Counted from the first letter of the stretch, positions 1 through 6,522 are shown. The stretch is 8,753 nt of DNA from CAZPCZ01 sp964585225 (GCA_964585225.1 CAZPCZ010000056.1:1-8753); one strand, 5' to 3'. A program made the numbers and translations. The notes: generated from the letters alone by a model not told the origin.

Positions 1-28
1 GGAGTTCAGACGTGTGCTCTTCCGATCT
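1..28. other. Illumina TruSeq adapter remnant at the contig end
   Basis: The first 28 bases match the 3' portion of the Illumina TruSeq read-2 adapter, ending in GTGTGCTCTTCCGATCT. This is sequencing-library DNA and not part of the genome. A GTG at position 14 lies inside it and opens a reading frame into the first gene, but that start is artificial. Genomic sequence begins at about position 29. Confidence 0.97.
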
Positions 29-601
29 CCGGAGAAGATTACAAAGGTGAAGGATGAGCTCAATCTCTACCCGCTCACCGGGGAGGTTGTGGCAATCGGC
101 GTGCTCGATGTCTCGACGCAGCGCGGGTCCGTGTACTACCAGGCACCAGGACGCACGATCGCGCCGTTCGAGGAGGGGCAAACCCACTACATCGCGGGGA
201 CGGAAGCGGAATGCCTGCAGCGGTTCTGGGCGGACTGCATGGATGCGGACCGCATCATCACGTTCAACGGCCGTGCGTTCGACTGCCCGTGGATCTTCCT
301 CCGTTCGCTCGTCCATAGCGTCACCGCGACACGGAACCTCATGCCGCCACGGTACACGACGAACTTCCACGTGGATCTCGCGGATCAGCTCGCGTTCTAC
401 GGCGCCGTTCGCCACTACGCACTCGCGTTCTGGTGTAAGACGCTCGGCATCCCAAGTTCGAAGGGCGACATCGCCGGCAAGGACGTCCCCCAGTGCTACC
501 AAGCAGGGGAGTACGAGCGCATCGCCCGCTACTGCATGGCCGACGTCCGCGCCACGCGCGAGCTGTTCCTGAAATGGAACGAGACGATCGGACAGCTCTG
601 A
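29..601 (+). CDS. PolB-like 3'-5' exonuclease, 5'-truncated
   Basis: This is the C-terminal part (about 190 residues) of a DnaQ-fold exonuclease of the group described as predicted 3'-5' exonucleases related to the PolB exonuclease domain (DNA_pol_B_exo2 / RNase_H_2 type). Visible features are a beta strand VVAIGVLDV followed by the family-typical VYYQAPG, motif II FNGRAFDCPWI with its metal-binding Asp, the segment VDLADQLAFYGAVR, and motif III YCMADVRATREL with the YxxxD arrangement. Motif I (DxE), which should lie just upstream, is lost because the contig begins in adapter sequence. The real start is therefore outside the window, and the GTG at position 14 is adapter DNA. The gene ends in TGA, and a GAAGAGT-type palindromic repeat begins immediately after it. 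The substrate (DNA or RNA) cannot be told from sequence. A role in nucleic-acid processing or repair is inferred from the family. Confidence 0.88.
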   Translation, partial: PEKITKVKDELNLYPLTGEVVAIGVLDVSTQRGSVYYQAPGRTIAPFEEGQTHYIAGTEAECLQRFWADCMDADRIITFNGRAFDCPWIFLRSLVHSVTATRNLMPPRYTTNFHVDLADQLAFYGAVRHYALAFWCKTLGIPSSKGDIAGKDVPQCYQAGEYERIARYCMADVRATRELFLKWNETIGQL

Positions 602-660
602 AAGTTACGAGTGAAAAGTGAAGAGTGAAGAGTCAATTAACTCGTCACTCTTCACTCGTA
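602..660. repeat. GAAGAGTGAAGAGT palindromic repeat between exonuclease and lgt
   Basis: The gap holds a purine-rich arm of AGAGTGAAGAGT units and a complementary pyrimidine arm. One pairing is a perfect 12-bp stem, AGTGAAGAGTGA at 617-628 with 645-656. Another is a longer imperfect stem, 606-625 with 641-660. There is no T-run after it, so it is not a standard intrinsic terminator. The same units recur at 1409-1515, and a related half-element sits inside trxB at 3438-3474. Confidence 0.75.
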
Positions 661-676
661 CCTCTGAACTATCGTC

Positions 677-1435
677 ATGATTCCCAACTGGCACCTCACC
701 ACGCTCTGGCTCGGGCCCATCCCCATTCACGTGTGGGGACTCTTCGTCGCGATCGGTTTCGCAGTCGCCATCTGGCTCGCGGTGCGTCGTGCGCCGCGGG
801 CTGGCATGGAACCCACGCACGTGGTGGACGCCGCCGTGTGGGTGATCGTCGCCGCATTCCTCGGTGCGCGGCTCGTGCACGTATTCGCGTACGAACCCGC
901 GTACTACTTTGCGCATCCCAATGAGATCGTGAGGGTGTGGGAAGGTGGATTGTCGTCATTCGGTGGGTTCCTGGGCGCGACGCTCGCGGGTATCTGGTTT
1001 GTGCATCGGCGGAGGATCGCGCTCCTTCGGTTCTCGGACCTCATCCTCGGCGTGCTCCCGTTCGGGTTCATCATCGGGCGCGGTGGCGGTTGTCACGTCA
1101 CACGCATGCATCCGGGGATTGCGACGGATCGGTGGTTTGGCGTTTCGTTCCCCGACGGCGTCCGTCGTCTCGATATGGGCCTCCTCGAGGCGGTCCTGTG
1201 GGTCGCGATCGCGATTGCGGCGTACGTCTTCCGGAGGTCGCTTGCTGCGGAGGGTCGCGTGACGGCGTTCGTCATGAGCTCCTACGGCATCGGCCGCTTC
1301 CTCTTCGACTTCCTCCGCGTGGGAGACGCGACATACTTCGGCCTCACTCCCGCGCAGTACGGGAGCGCCATCCTCATGCTCGTCGGTGTGAGCCTCCTCG
1401 CACGAGGGAAGTTCAAAGTTAAGAGTAAAGAGTGA
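677..1435 (+). CDS. lgt: Lgt-family prolipoprotein diacylglyceryl transferase (divergent)
   Basis: A 252-residue multi-pass membrane protein with the Lgt architecture. It has an N-terminal IHVWGLFVAIGF segment matching the usual xxxYGLxxAIGF helix, VWEGGLSSFGGFLGA at 88-101, GRGGGCH at 134-140 in place of the usual GRxGNFxNxE, LLEAVLW at 169-175, and GRFLFDFLR at 206-214 near the C-terminus. Lgt transfers diacylglycerol from phosphatidylglycerol to the lipobox cysteine of prolipoproteins in the inner membrane. From memory of the E. coli enzyme, the catalytic Arg of GRxGN is kept (R135), while the His of FHGG and the Asn of GRxGN are replaced (F and G here). It may be a lineage-specific variant or have altered activity. 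The ATG at 677 is the only sensible start; no clear Shine-Dalgarno precedes it. The last eight residues (KFKVKSKE) and the stop come from a repeat element. The pathway role is inferred from the family. Confidence 0.82.
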   Translation: MIPNWHLTTLWLGPIPIHVWGLFVAIGFAVAIWLAVRRAPRAGMEPTHVVDAAVWVIVAAFLGARLVHVFAYEPAYYFAHPNEIVRVWEGGLSSFGGFLGATLAGIWFVHRRRIALLRFSDLILGVLPFGFIIGRGGGCHVTRMHPGIATDRWFGVSFPDGVRRLDMGLLEAVLWVAIAIAAYVFRRSLAAEGRVTAFVMSSYGIGRFLFDFLRVGDATYFGLTPAQYGSAILMLVGVSLLARGKFKVKSKE

Positions 1436-1515
1436 AGAGTTGTAAGTTCAAAGTGATAAGTGGCTTGGTGACGAATCGGCTGACTTTTCACTTTTCACTT
1501 TTACCTTTTCACTTC
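1409..1515. repeat. GAAGAGT-type palindromic repeat overlapping the lgt 3' end
   Basis: A purine-rich arm beginning AAGTTCAAAGTT at 1409, with a second AAGTTCAAAGTG at 1444-1455, is followed by a pyrimidine arm of CTTTTCACTTTT units at 1482-1515. The arms can pair imperfectly with G-T wobbles. The element supplies codons 245-252 and the TGA of lgt and fills most of the gap to the next gene. It shares AGAGTGAAGAGT with the copy at 602-660, and AAGTTCAAAGTT with the copy in trxB at 3440-3451. Confidence 0.75.
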
Positions 1516-1520
1516 TCGTC

Positions 1521-3161
1521 ATGTTCCGCTATTCCATCACGGCGTTTCTCACTGGAGCGGCGGTCATGGTTGCGGAGATCGCGGCGGCGCGCGCAATCGC
1601 GCCGCACTTCGGGACATCCATCATCGTTTGGACGAACGTCATCGGCATCATCCTCGTCGCGCTCTCACTCGGCTATTGGATTGGTGGTCGGCTGAGCGAA
1701 CGGAGACCCGACGAGCGCATGCTCGGCGCGATCATCGCGCTCGCCGGCGTTTTCCTCATCATCCCCGCATTCGCGACGCAGTGGATTGCCGGGACACTCA
1801 TAGCCGATCTCTTTCGTCTCGGCAGCGGATTCCTGGTCGTGCTCATCGGATCATTCGCTGCCGTGCTGTTGCTCTTCGCGTTGCCGATCGCGTTTCTTGG
1901 GATGGTCAGCCCATTCCTGGTGAAGCTCGCGTACACACATTCGCGGGCATCTGAAATTTCAAATTTCAAATCAAGCGAGCGAAGCGAGCGTGGCGTGGGT
2001 GCGATCGCTGGCCGCCTCTACGCGATCTCGACGATCGGTAGCCTCGTCGGCACGTTCCTCCCGACGCTCGTACTCCTTCCGGCACTTGGAACTCGGCGGA
2101 CGATGCTCCTTGCCGCCGCGGTGCTCCTCGTCCTCGGGATATGGCTCGTCGCGCGTCGTCGAGCGGCAGCAATCGTCGGTGCCCTCGTCCTCGTGCTCGT
2201 CCTCGTTCCGGATCGTCCGATCCCATGGTTCCTCGGCGGCGATACCATTGCGCAGCGCGATTCTCGCTACCAACTCTTGCGCGTGGTGGACGTAACCCCT
2301 CCCAACCTCCCCTTGCCCCAAGGGGAGGGGGGCGTGGATTCTCCCCATCGTTCTGAGGGGGAGCGTGAGGGGGTGCGGCACGATCGCCTTCTCGTGTTCA
2401 ACGAGGGCCTCGGCATCCAATCCCGCGCGGTCTTCGACTCCGCGAACATCGAGGGCTACTTCCCGATCGTCGCCGCGCTACCGGCGCTCATCGCACGCGA
2501 CCCCATCCGCGTGCTCATCCTCGGCAACGCTGGCGGCACCATCGTGCACCTCATGCAGCGGTTCTTCCCGGACGAGTCGCTCGCGATCACCGGCGTTGAG
2601 TTGGATCCCGCAGTGACCGCGATCACGGCCGCACACTTCCCACCGCCTCCCCAGCCGTATCCCGTGATGCACGCCGACAGTCGGGTCTTCCTCCAGGGCA
2701 CGGAGGCGCGGTACGATATCATTGTTGCGGATGCGTACACGAGCCAGCTCACGATCCCGCCGCACCTCGCGACGCGCGAGTTCTTCGATCTCGTCCGCAC
2801 TCGCCTCACGCCGAGCGGCGTGCTCGTCGCGAACGTGAATGCACCGACGAGGGATTCGATCCTGCTCCGCATCATCGAGCAAACCGTCGCCGCGACATTC
2901 CCGCACGTCGTCGTGGGCAAGGCGGGGGAGACCTGGAACTACCTCATCCTTGCAAGTGATCAGCCGATCCGCGATCGACTGTCGGTGCTCCGCGCGCTCC
3001 GGCTGTCGGAGTCAGCGGCCACGGAAGTCCAGCGCTTCCTCGACACCGCAGAGTCGGTTGTCGTCGATGGTCCACGTCGTCACTTCACCGACGACTGGGC
3101 GCCGCTCGAACTGTTCACGGACCTCGAAATCTTCGAGGCGATCCGCAGGAGTTCATCATAA
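1521..3161 (+). CDS. Fused membrane / spermidine-synthase-like protein
   Basis: A 546-residue protein. The N-terminal half has several hydrophobic helices (FLTGAAVMVAEIAAARAIAP at about 8-27, and others up to about 240), as in proteins annotated as fused MFS/spermidine synthase. The C-terminal half is an aminopropyltransferase-like Rossmann domain: ILILGNAGGT with the glycine loop at 335-340, the acidic ELDP at 360-363, an Asp at 386, DAY at 404-406, then IPPHLATREFFDLVRTRL and a SGVLVANV strand. Whether it makes polyamines is unknown; many such fusions have no proven substrate. Two in-frame insertions interrupt the family pattern. Residues 144-157 (codons at 1950-1991) lie before the GAIAGRLYAISTIGS helix. 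Residues about 259-286 lie between RVVDV and RHDRLLVFNEG, where relatives have a short beta turn. The ATG at 1521 fits the first helix; no Shine-Dalgarno is seen. The next gene starts four bases after the stop. Confidence 0.85.
   Translation: MFRYSITAFLTGAAVMVAEIAAARAIAPHFGTSIIVWTNVIGIILVALSLGYWIGGRLSERRPDERMLGAIIALAGVFLIIPAFATQWIAGTLIADLFRLGSGFLVVLIGSFAAVLLLFALPIAFLGMVSPFLVKLAYTHSRASEISNFKSSERSERGVGAIAGRLYAISTIGSLVGTFLPTLVLLPALGTRRTMLLAAAVLLVLGIWLVARRRAAAIVGALVLVLVLVPDRPIPWFLGGDTIAQRDSRYQLLRVVDVTPPNLPLPQGEGGVDSPHRSEGEREGVRHDRLLVFNEGLGIQSRAVFDSANIEGYFPIVAALPALIARDPIRVLILGNAGGTIVHLMQRFFPDESLAITGVELDPAVTAITAAHFPPPPQPYPVMHADSRVFLQGTEARYDIIVADAYTSQLTIPPHLATREFFDLVRTRLTPSGVLVANVNAPTRDSILLRIIEQTVAATFPHVVVGKAGETWNYLILASDQPIRDRLSVLRALRLSESAATEVQRFLDTAESVVVDGPRRHFTDDWAPLELFTDLEIFEAIRRSSS
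1952..1990. repeat. AAATTTC / AGCGAGCG repeat inserted in frame
   Basis: This stretch contains the near-palindrome GAAATTTCAAATTTC followed by AGCGAGCGAAGCGAGCG. It is AT-rich and then simple, unlike the coding sequence on either side. It is read in frame as EISNFKSSERSER. It lies between a hydrophobic helix and the GRLYAIST helix of the fused spermidine-synthase-like protein, where relatives have only a short loop. Confidence 0.6.
2297..2380. repeat. Composite G/C-rich palindromic element inserted in frame
   Basis: Two hairpins lie in tandem. The first has a perfect 10-bp stem CCTCCCCTTG / CAAGGGGAGG (2306-2315 with 2319-2328, loop CCC). The second pairs CTCCCC (from 2341) with the GGGGGAG of the following GGGGGAGCGTGAGGGGGTG. 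That last motif recurs nearly unchanged at 6627-6646 and 8241-8259. The element is read through as about 28 Pro/Gly/Glu-rich residues in the spermidine-synthase-like protein. Confidence 0.8.
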
Positions 3162-3165
3162 ATAT

Positions 3166-4224
3166 ATGAGAGCCTACGATGTCCTCATCATCGGGTCTGG
3201 CGCGGCGGCGTACGCCGCGGCGATCTACGCGCGTCGGTACAATTTGAGCGTCGGGATCGTGGAGAAGTCGTTCGGGGGGTACACCGCCGTTGCGGGAATC
3301 ATTGAGAACTACCCCGGGACGCCGAAGATGGATGGGTTCGAGCTCATGGAGAAGATGAAGCAGCAAGCCGTGGGTGAGCTCGGTGCGGAGATCATCGAGG
3401 GTGAGGCGACGCTCGTGAAGAACGAGTACCACTGTTTTCAAGTTCAAAGTTCAGAGGGTAGAGTGCAGAGTTCCGGGAAAGGGAAGTTGCTTCTCCAGGC
3501 GAAGACGCTCATCCTTGCCATGGGCATGGAGCACCGGACCTTGAAGCTCCCGCGCGAGGCGGAGTACCAGGCAAAGGGTGTGCACTACTGCGCGACGTGC
3601 GACGGGCCGGTGTACAAGGGGAAGCCCGTCGCAGTCATCGGGGGAGGGGACAGCGCGGTGAAGAGTGCGAACCAGCTCGCGGACATGGGAGCCGCACACG
3701 TCTCCCTCATCGTTCGTGAGGAGAACGTCGACCGTGCGGAGCCGATCAACCGCGACCGTCTCATGGAACGCGTCGCCGCGGGGAAGATCAGCATCCTCTA
3801 CGAGACCGAGGTACGGGAGTATCTCGGCGGACCGCCGCTCCAAGGGGTGCGTCTCAACAAAACCGTTTCCCCCCCTCTTGCAGAGGGGGGGCGAGGGGGG
3901 GTATCCGACACCATCAACCTGAACGCCGTCTTCATCGAGATTGGCGCGATACCACGCAACGCGCTCGCAAAGGAGCTCGGCGTAATTTTGAATCAGCGTG
4001 GAGAGGTCCACGTCGATCCCATCACGATGGCGACGAACGTCGACGGCGTCTTCGCGTGCGGCGACCTCACGGACGCGAGCGGATCGTTCAAGCAGATCGT
4101 CACCGGCGCCGCACAGGGAGCAATTGCCGCGACGAGCGCATACAGGGATATCTCGCAGCACGGCAGAGCGTGCGAGATGCACGCGGTCGCCGTCCCGCCG
4201 CCCATGCTGCCTGCGGTCACGTGA
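3166..4224 (+). CDS. trxB: Thioredoxin reductase (FAD/NADPH)
   Basis: A 352-residue flavoprotein that reduces thioredoxin with NADPH in the cytoplasm. It has an N-terminal FAD-binding DVLIIGSGAAAYAAAIYA, the GGYTAVAGIIENYPG segment, the active-site disulfide C142-A-T-C145 followed by DGPVYKGK, the NADPH site VIGGGDSAVKSA, and the C-terminal FACGDLTD with FKQIVTGAAQGAIAA. The ATG at 3166 is chosen because the FAD motif starts only six residues later; AGGAG lies at 3147-3151, rather far upstream. Two in-frame repeats enlarge turns: residues about 92-106 (between YHCFQV and KLLLQAKTLILAMG) and about 234-247 (between VRLNKT and INLNAVFIEIG). The last 20 or so residues beyond YRDIS are a nonconserved Pro-rich tail. 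The gene starts four bases after the upstream gene and is probably cotranscribed with it. No thioredoxin gene is adjacent. Confidence 0.93.
   Translation: MRAYDVLIIGSGAAAYAAAIYARRYNLSVGIVEKSFGGYTAVAGIIENYPGTPKMDGFELMEKMKQQAVGELGAEIIEGEATLVKNEYHCFQVQSSEGRVQSSGKGKLLLQAKTLILAMGMEHRTLKLPREAEYQAKGVHYCATCDGPVYKGKPVAVIGGGDSAVKSANQLADMGAAHVSLIVREENVDRAEPINRDRLMERVAAGKISILYETEVREYLGGPPLQGVRLNKTVSPPLAEGGRGGVSDTINLNAVFIEIGAIPRNALAKELGVILNQRGEVHVDPITMATNVDGVFACGDLTDASGSFKQIVTGAAQGAIAATSAYRDISQHGRACEMHAVAVPPPMLPAVT
3438..3474. repeat. AAGTTCAAAGTT half-element inserted in frame in trxB
   Basis: The stretch begins AAGTTCAAAGTT (3440-3451), exactly as at 1409-1420, and continues with AGAG and GTAGAGTGCAGAGTT resembling the intergenic purine-rich arms. 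Only the purine arm is present. It is read as QVQSSEGRVQSS and falls in a turn between two beta strands of the FAD domain. Confidence 0.65.
3865..3906. repeat. G/C-rich palindromic element inserted in frame in trxB
   Basis: A perfect 10-bp stem CCCCCCCTCT / AGAGGGGGGG (3869-3878 with 3882-3891, loop TGC) is followed by CGAGGGGGGG. It is read in frame as VSPPLAEGGRGGVS. It is a diverged member of the G-rich family seen at 2297, 6601 and 8222, in the same orientation. Confidence 0.75.
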
Positions 4225-4263
4225 TCCATGAGTTCCGGTGCTGTGGCGCTCATTGCGATAACC

Positions 4264-4283
4264 CACCGCTCCGTTGAGCGGTG
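4264..4283 (+). terminator. Hairpin after trxB, possible weak terminator
   Basis: A perfect 8-bp stem CACCGCTC / GAGCGGTG with a CGTT loop lies 40 bases after the trxB stop and just before the predicted sigma-gene promoter. It is followed by ATTTGC, not a true T-run, so termination here is possible but unproven. The position between two transcription units is what supports the call. Confidence 0.35.
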
Positions 4284-4301
4284 ATTTGCGATTCGTTCGG
4301 C

Positions 4302-4330
4302 TTGCCAAACAGGCTGATTTGCCGTAACAT
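4302..4330 (+). promoter_or_regulatory. Predicted sigma70-type promoter for the ECF sigma gene
   Basis: TTGCCA (5 of 6 to TTGACA) at 4302-4307 and TAACAT (4 of 6 to TATAAT) at 4325-4330 are separated by 17 bases. Transcription would start near 4337, downstream of the alternative ATG at 4329, which supports translation from 4377. This is a consensus match only. Confidence 0.5.
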
Positions 4331-4376
4331 GAGCGAAGCCAGTGCGTACGCTTGTTCTGGGACCCGGCGATCCCCT

Positions 4377-4880
4377 ATGACCTCCGATCGGTCTACGTTC
4401 CTCGCGTGCTACGACGAGTTCAAGGATCGCATTTACACGTACTTTTGGTATCGGACTGGTTTCAAGCGCGAGGTTGCGGAAGACCTCACGCAGGACGTGT
4501 TCCTCAAGGCGTTCCAAGCATTCCACGCCTTCGATGCGAGTCGCCCGTTCGCGCCATGGATTTTCCGGATCGCCCACAACCACCTCGTGAACCACTACCG
4601 TGGGCAGCGGCCGACGATCCCCATCGATGACATCCCGGAACTCCCCGCCCCTCGTCATGACGACATCGAGCATCGGCTGGAGTGGGAGCGGGTCCGGAGA
4701 TGCATGGGAACGCTCTCGTCCGATGACCGCGATCTCCTCCTCCTCCGGTACGTTGATGGGTTGACGCACGAGGAGATTTCGCAGGTTATCGGGAAGCGAC
4801 CGGTCGCGGTGCGTGTGGCGGTGCATCGCGCGACGCGGAAGCTCCGGTCGAAGGCGGGACCACCATTGTCGGCACCCTGA
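4377..4880 (+). CDS. ECF-type RNA polymerase sigma factor
   Basis: A 167-residue sigma-70-family protein with only regions 2 and 4, as in extracytoplasmic-function sigma factors. Region 2 covers about 12-78: DEFKDRIYTYFWYRTG, EVAEDLTQDVFLKAFQAF, and the -10-binding PFAPWIFRIAHNHLVNHYR. Region 4 covers about 103-158: CMGTLSSDDRDLLLLRYVDGLTHEEISQVIGKRPVAVRVAVHRATRKLR, with the helix-turn-helix at the end. It would direct RNA polymerase to a set of stress or envelope promoters. The ATG at 4377 is preferred; ATGs at 4281 and 4329 would add an unconserved tail, and a predicted promoter overlaps them. No clear Shine-Dalgarno is present. The stop is one base from the next start (TGA-T-ATG), so the two genes are probably translationally coupled. 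The downstream membrane protein is the likely anti-sigma factor. The stimulus is unknown. Confidence 0.92.
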   Translation: MTSDRSTFLACYDEFKDRIYTYFWYRTGFKREVAEDLTQDVFLKAFQAFHAFDASRPFAPWIFRIAHNHLVNHYRGQRPTIPIDDIPELPAPRHDDIEHRLEWERVRRCMGTLSSDDRDLLLLRYVDGLTHEEISQVIGKRPVAVRVAVHRATRKLRSKAGPPLSAP

Positions 4881-4881
4881 T

Positions 4882-6522
4882 ATGGATTCCATTGAACAAC
4901 TCCTCATGTCGCTCCCGAAGTCAACGCTCTCGCCAGAGCGTGATCGCCGTATCCGCGAGGCGATCCTCTCCGCACCAACGCCGACGCCGCCCCCGCGGGT
5001 CCGGTGGTCGTTTGCTGTCCCGCGTTTCGCACTCGCGTTCGCGAGTATCCTTGTCGCCATCGTGGGGATCGGTGGGTACGCGTACGCGGCACCAACCATC
5101 ACTCGCGGTGATGCGCTCTATGTGGTGAAGCGCGGCATGGAGCAGGTGTACGCACGCCTGCCCCGCGCACCGGTGGAACGGGTACGGCTCCACACGACCT
5201 TCGCACTCCGGCGGGCAGGGGAGCTCGAGGCGCTCGTCACCGAGCGGGGGAACGCCGGGCGGTTCGCATTCGTACCGGTCGCGCACGCCGCAGCGGACGG
5301 CGAGGTGATGTATGGGGATGATCCGGTGAGCGCGACTGCCGCGGACCTCATTGCGGAGACCGCGACTGCGGTACGGATTGCGGAGACGATCACCGAGGCA
5401 GGAGCGGCGCGGCGGGCGGTGAAGGTGCTCGTCGAGGGCCAGGAGCGTGTCCAGGAACGGCTCGTGCGAGCCGCGCGCACGGTGGGGGTGGCGAATCCCC
5501 GTCGGGCAGAGTCACTCGCGCAGGCGATGGCGGTGGTCCAGGAGACGGCGATCGCCAGCAGGGCCTCTGCGGCAGAGACCGCAGTCGCGGTGGAGCGCGG
5601 TGACCGGAACGTCCGCGTCGTCATCACCACGAAGCGAGAGCCACCGCGAGTATCGGCAGATGTGGAGGAGCTGTCGCAGGATCTCGCCGACGAACGATTG
5701 AAGCTGCCAGCATTCCGGTCGACGCTCACGGACGCCGGTGTTCCCGATGCCGATGCGGATGCGCTGATCGTGCAGATTGAGGAGAAGCTCGACCGCGCAG
5801 ATGCAGCGATACGAGCCGGCAAGGATGGTCAGGCATCCGGGGCGCTCCATGCCGCCGAGGCGCTCCGGAAACAGGCGAAGCATTTTGTCAAAACCGCCGA
5901 GCGCGACGACGCCGAACGCGGAGAGACGGAAGACGCACTGGCGGAGGTGCACGACGCACTCGATGAGCTCACCGGCCGTGTCGAAATCCTCCAGGATCTC
6001 CAGCCCGAGCACCGCACGGTCCGCGCCGCGACTGCGCTCCTGGAAACCGCCCGCGCGAAGCTCGCAGAGGCTGACGCGTCGTTTGCGGTCGGCGCTGATG
6101 CACGGGCGCGTACGCAGGCCGAAGTTGCGCAGGAGCTCCTCAAGCGTCTCGAGAATCGCCTGGGTGAGTGGGACTGGGAAGAGGCGGAATCAGAGACAAC
6201 CGATGAAGACATGCGAGAGCTCCCACGGATGGGCGACGGCGAGAGAAGGAAGGAAACAGGTGGAGCAGACGTCGAGGCCATTGAGGAGTTCGGGGAAGCC
6301 GATGAGATTGACGCTCGGATGATGCCAGGCGTGAACATTCCAGAGTCTGTGCGCGTGGAGATGAAGGAGCGCATGGAACGCGAGCAAAAATTCCGCCGAG
6401 GCCGCGTGCGTGGGCAAATGGAGGTGTGGAGCGAGGCAGCGGGCAGCTCCGCAGCCGTTGATCCGCAGACCGGTCTCCGGTACGAGTTCAAGGGGGAGTA
6501 CCTCCGTCCGCCCGCGTGGTGA
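4882..6522 (+). CDS. DUF5667-like membrane protein, probable anti-sigma factor
   Basis: A 546-residue single-pass membrane protein. Residues 1-44 form a short, basic, helical cytoplasmic part (MDSIEQLLMSLPKSTLSPER), with one hydrophobic helix at about 45-69. Next comes ITRGDALYVVKRGMEQVYARL with LRRAGELEALVTERG, which resembles the DUF5667 pattern (GDxLYPxKR... followed by helices) found outside the membrane. The rest, to about 460, is rich in Ala, Glu and Arg and predicted to be helical or coiled-coil. After that comes a charged linker and a C-terminal QTGLRYEFKGEY segment. No cysteine is visible, so it is not a zinc-type anti-sigma. Immediate coupling to the ECF sigma gene supports a sensing or anti-sigma role; the cytoplasmic part is too short to classify. 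The ATG at 4882 is chosen for its position next to the sigma stop; the frame is open further upstream only within the sigma gene. The function is inferred. Confidence 0.75.
   Translation: MDSIEQLLMSLPKSTLSPERDRRIREAILSAPTPTPPPRVRWSFAVPRFALAFASILVAIVGIGGYAYAAPTITRGDALYVVKRGMEQVYARLPRAPVERVRLHTTFALRRAGELEALVTERGNAGRFAFVPVAHAAADGEVMYGDDPVSATAADLIAETATAVRIAETITEAGAARRAVKVLVEGQERVQERLVRAARTVGVANPRRAESLAQAMAVVQETAIASRASAAETAVAVERGDRNVRVVITTKREPPRVSADVEELSQDLADERLKLPAFRSTLTDAGVPDADADALIVQIEEKLDRADAAIRAGKDGQASGALHAAEALRKQAKHFVKTAERDDAERGETEDALAEVHDALDELTGRVEILQDLQPEHRTVRAATALLETARAKLAEADASFAVGADARARTQAEVAQELLKRLENRLGEWDWEEAESETTDEDMRELPRMGDGERRKETGGADVEAIEEFGEADEIDARMMPGVNIPESVRVEMKERMEREQKFRRGRVRGQMEVWSEAAGSSAAVDPQTGLRYEFKGEYLRPPAW

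Noticed and set aside
14..28. GTG start at 14 giving a 195-residue exonuclease
   Set aside because: The codon and the next four lie in adapter DNA, and the catalytic DxE motif is missing, so the gene is truncated.
601..1515. GAAGAGT repeats as a CRISPR array
   Set aside because: There are no regular spacers or constant-length repeats, and the units form inverted arms around lgt.
4250..4258. TCATTGCGA shared with the repeat at 7861
   Set aside because: Only nine bases match and the flanks differ, so chance cannot be excluded.
3451..4308. 285-codon open frame on the minus strand opposite trxB
   Set aside because: The translation is Arg/Asp/His-rich without motifs, while the + strand encodes a complete thioredoxin reductase.
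3993..5102. 369-codon open frame on the minus strand
   Set aside because: It overlaps trxB, the ECF sigma gene and the anti-sigma start and shows no recognizable domain.
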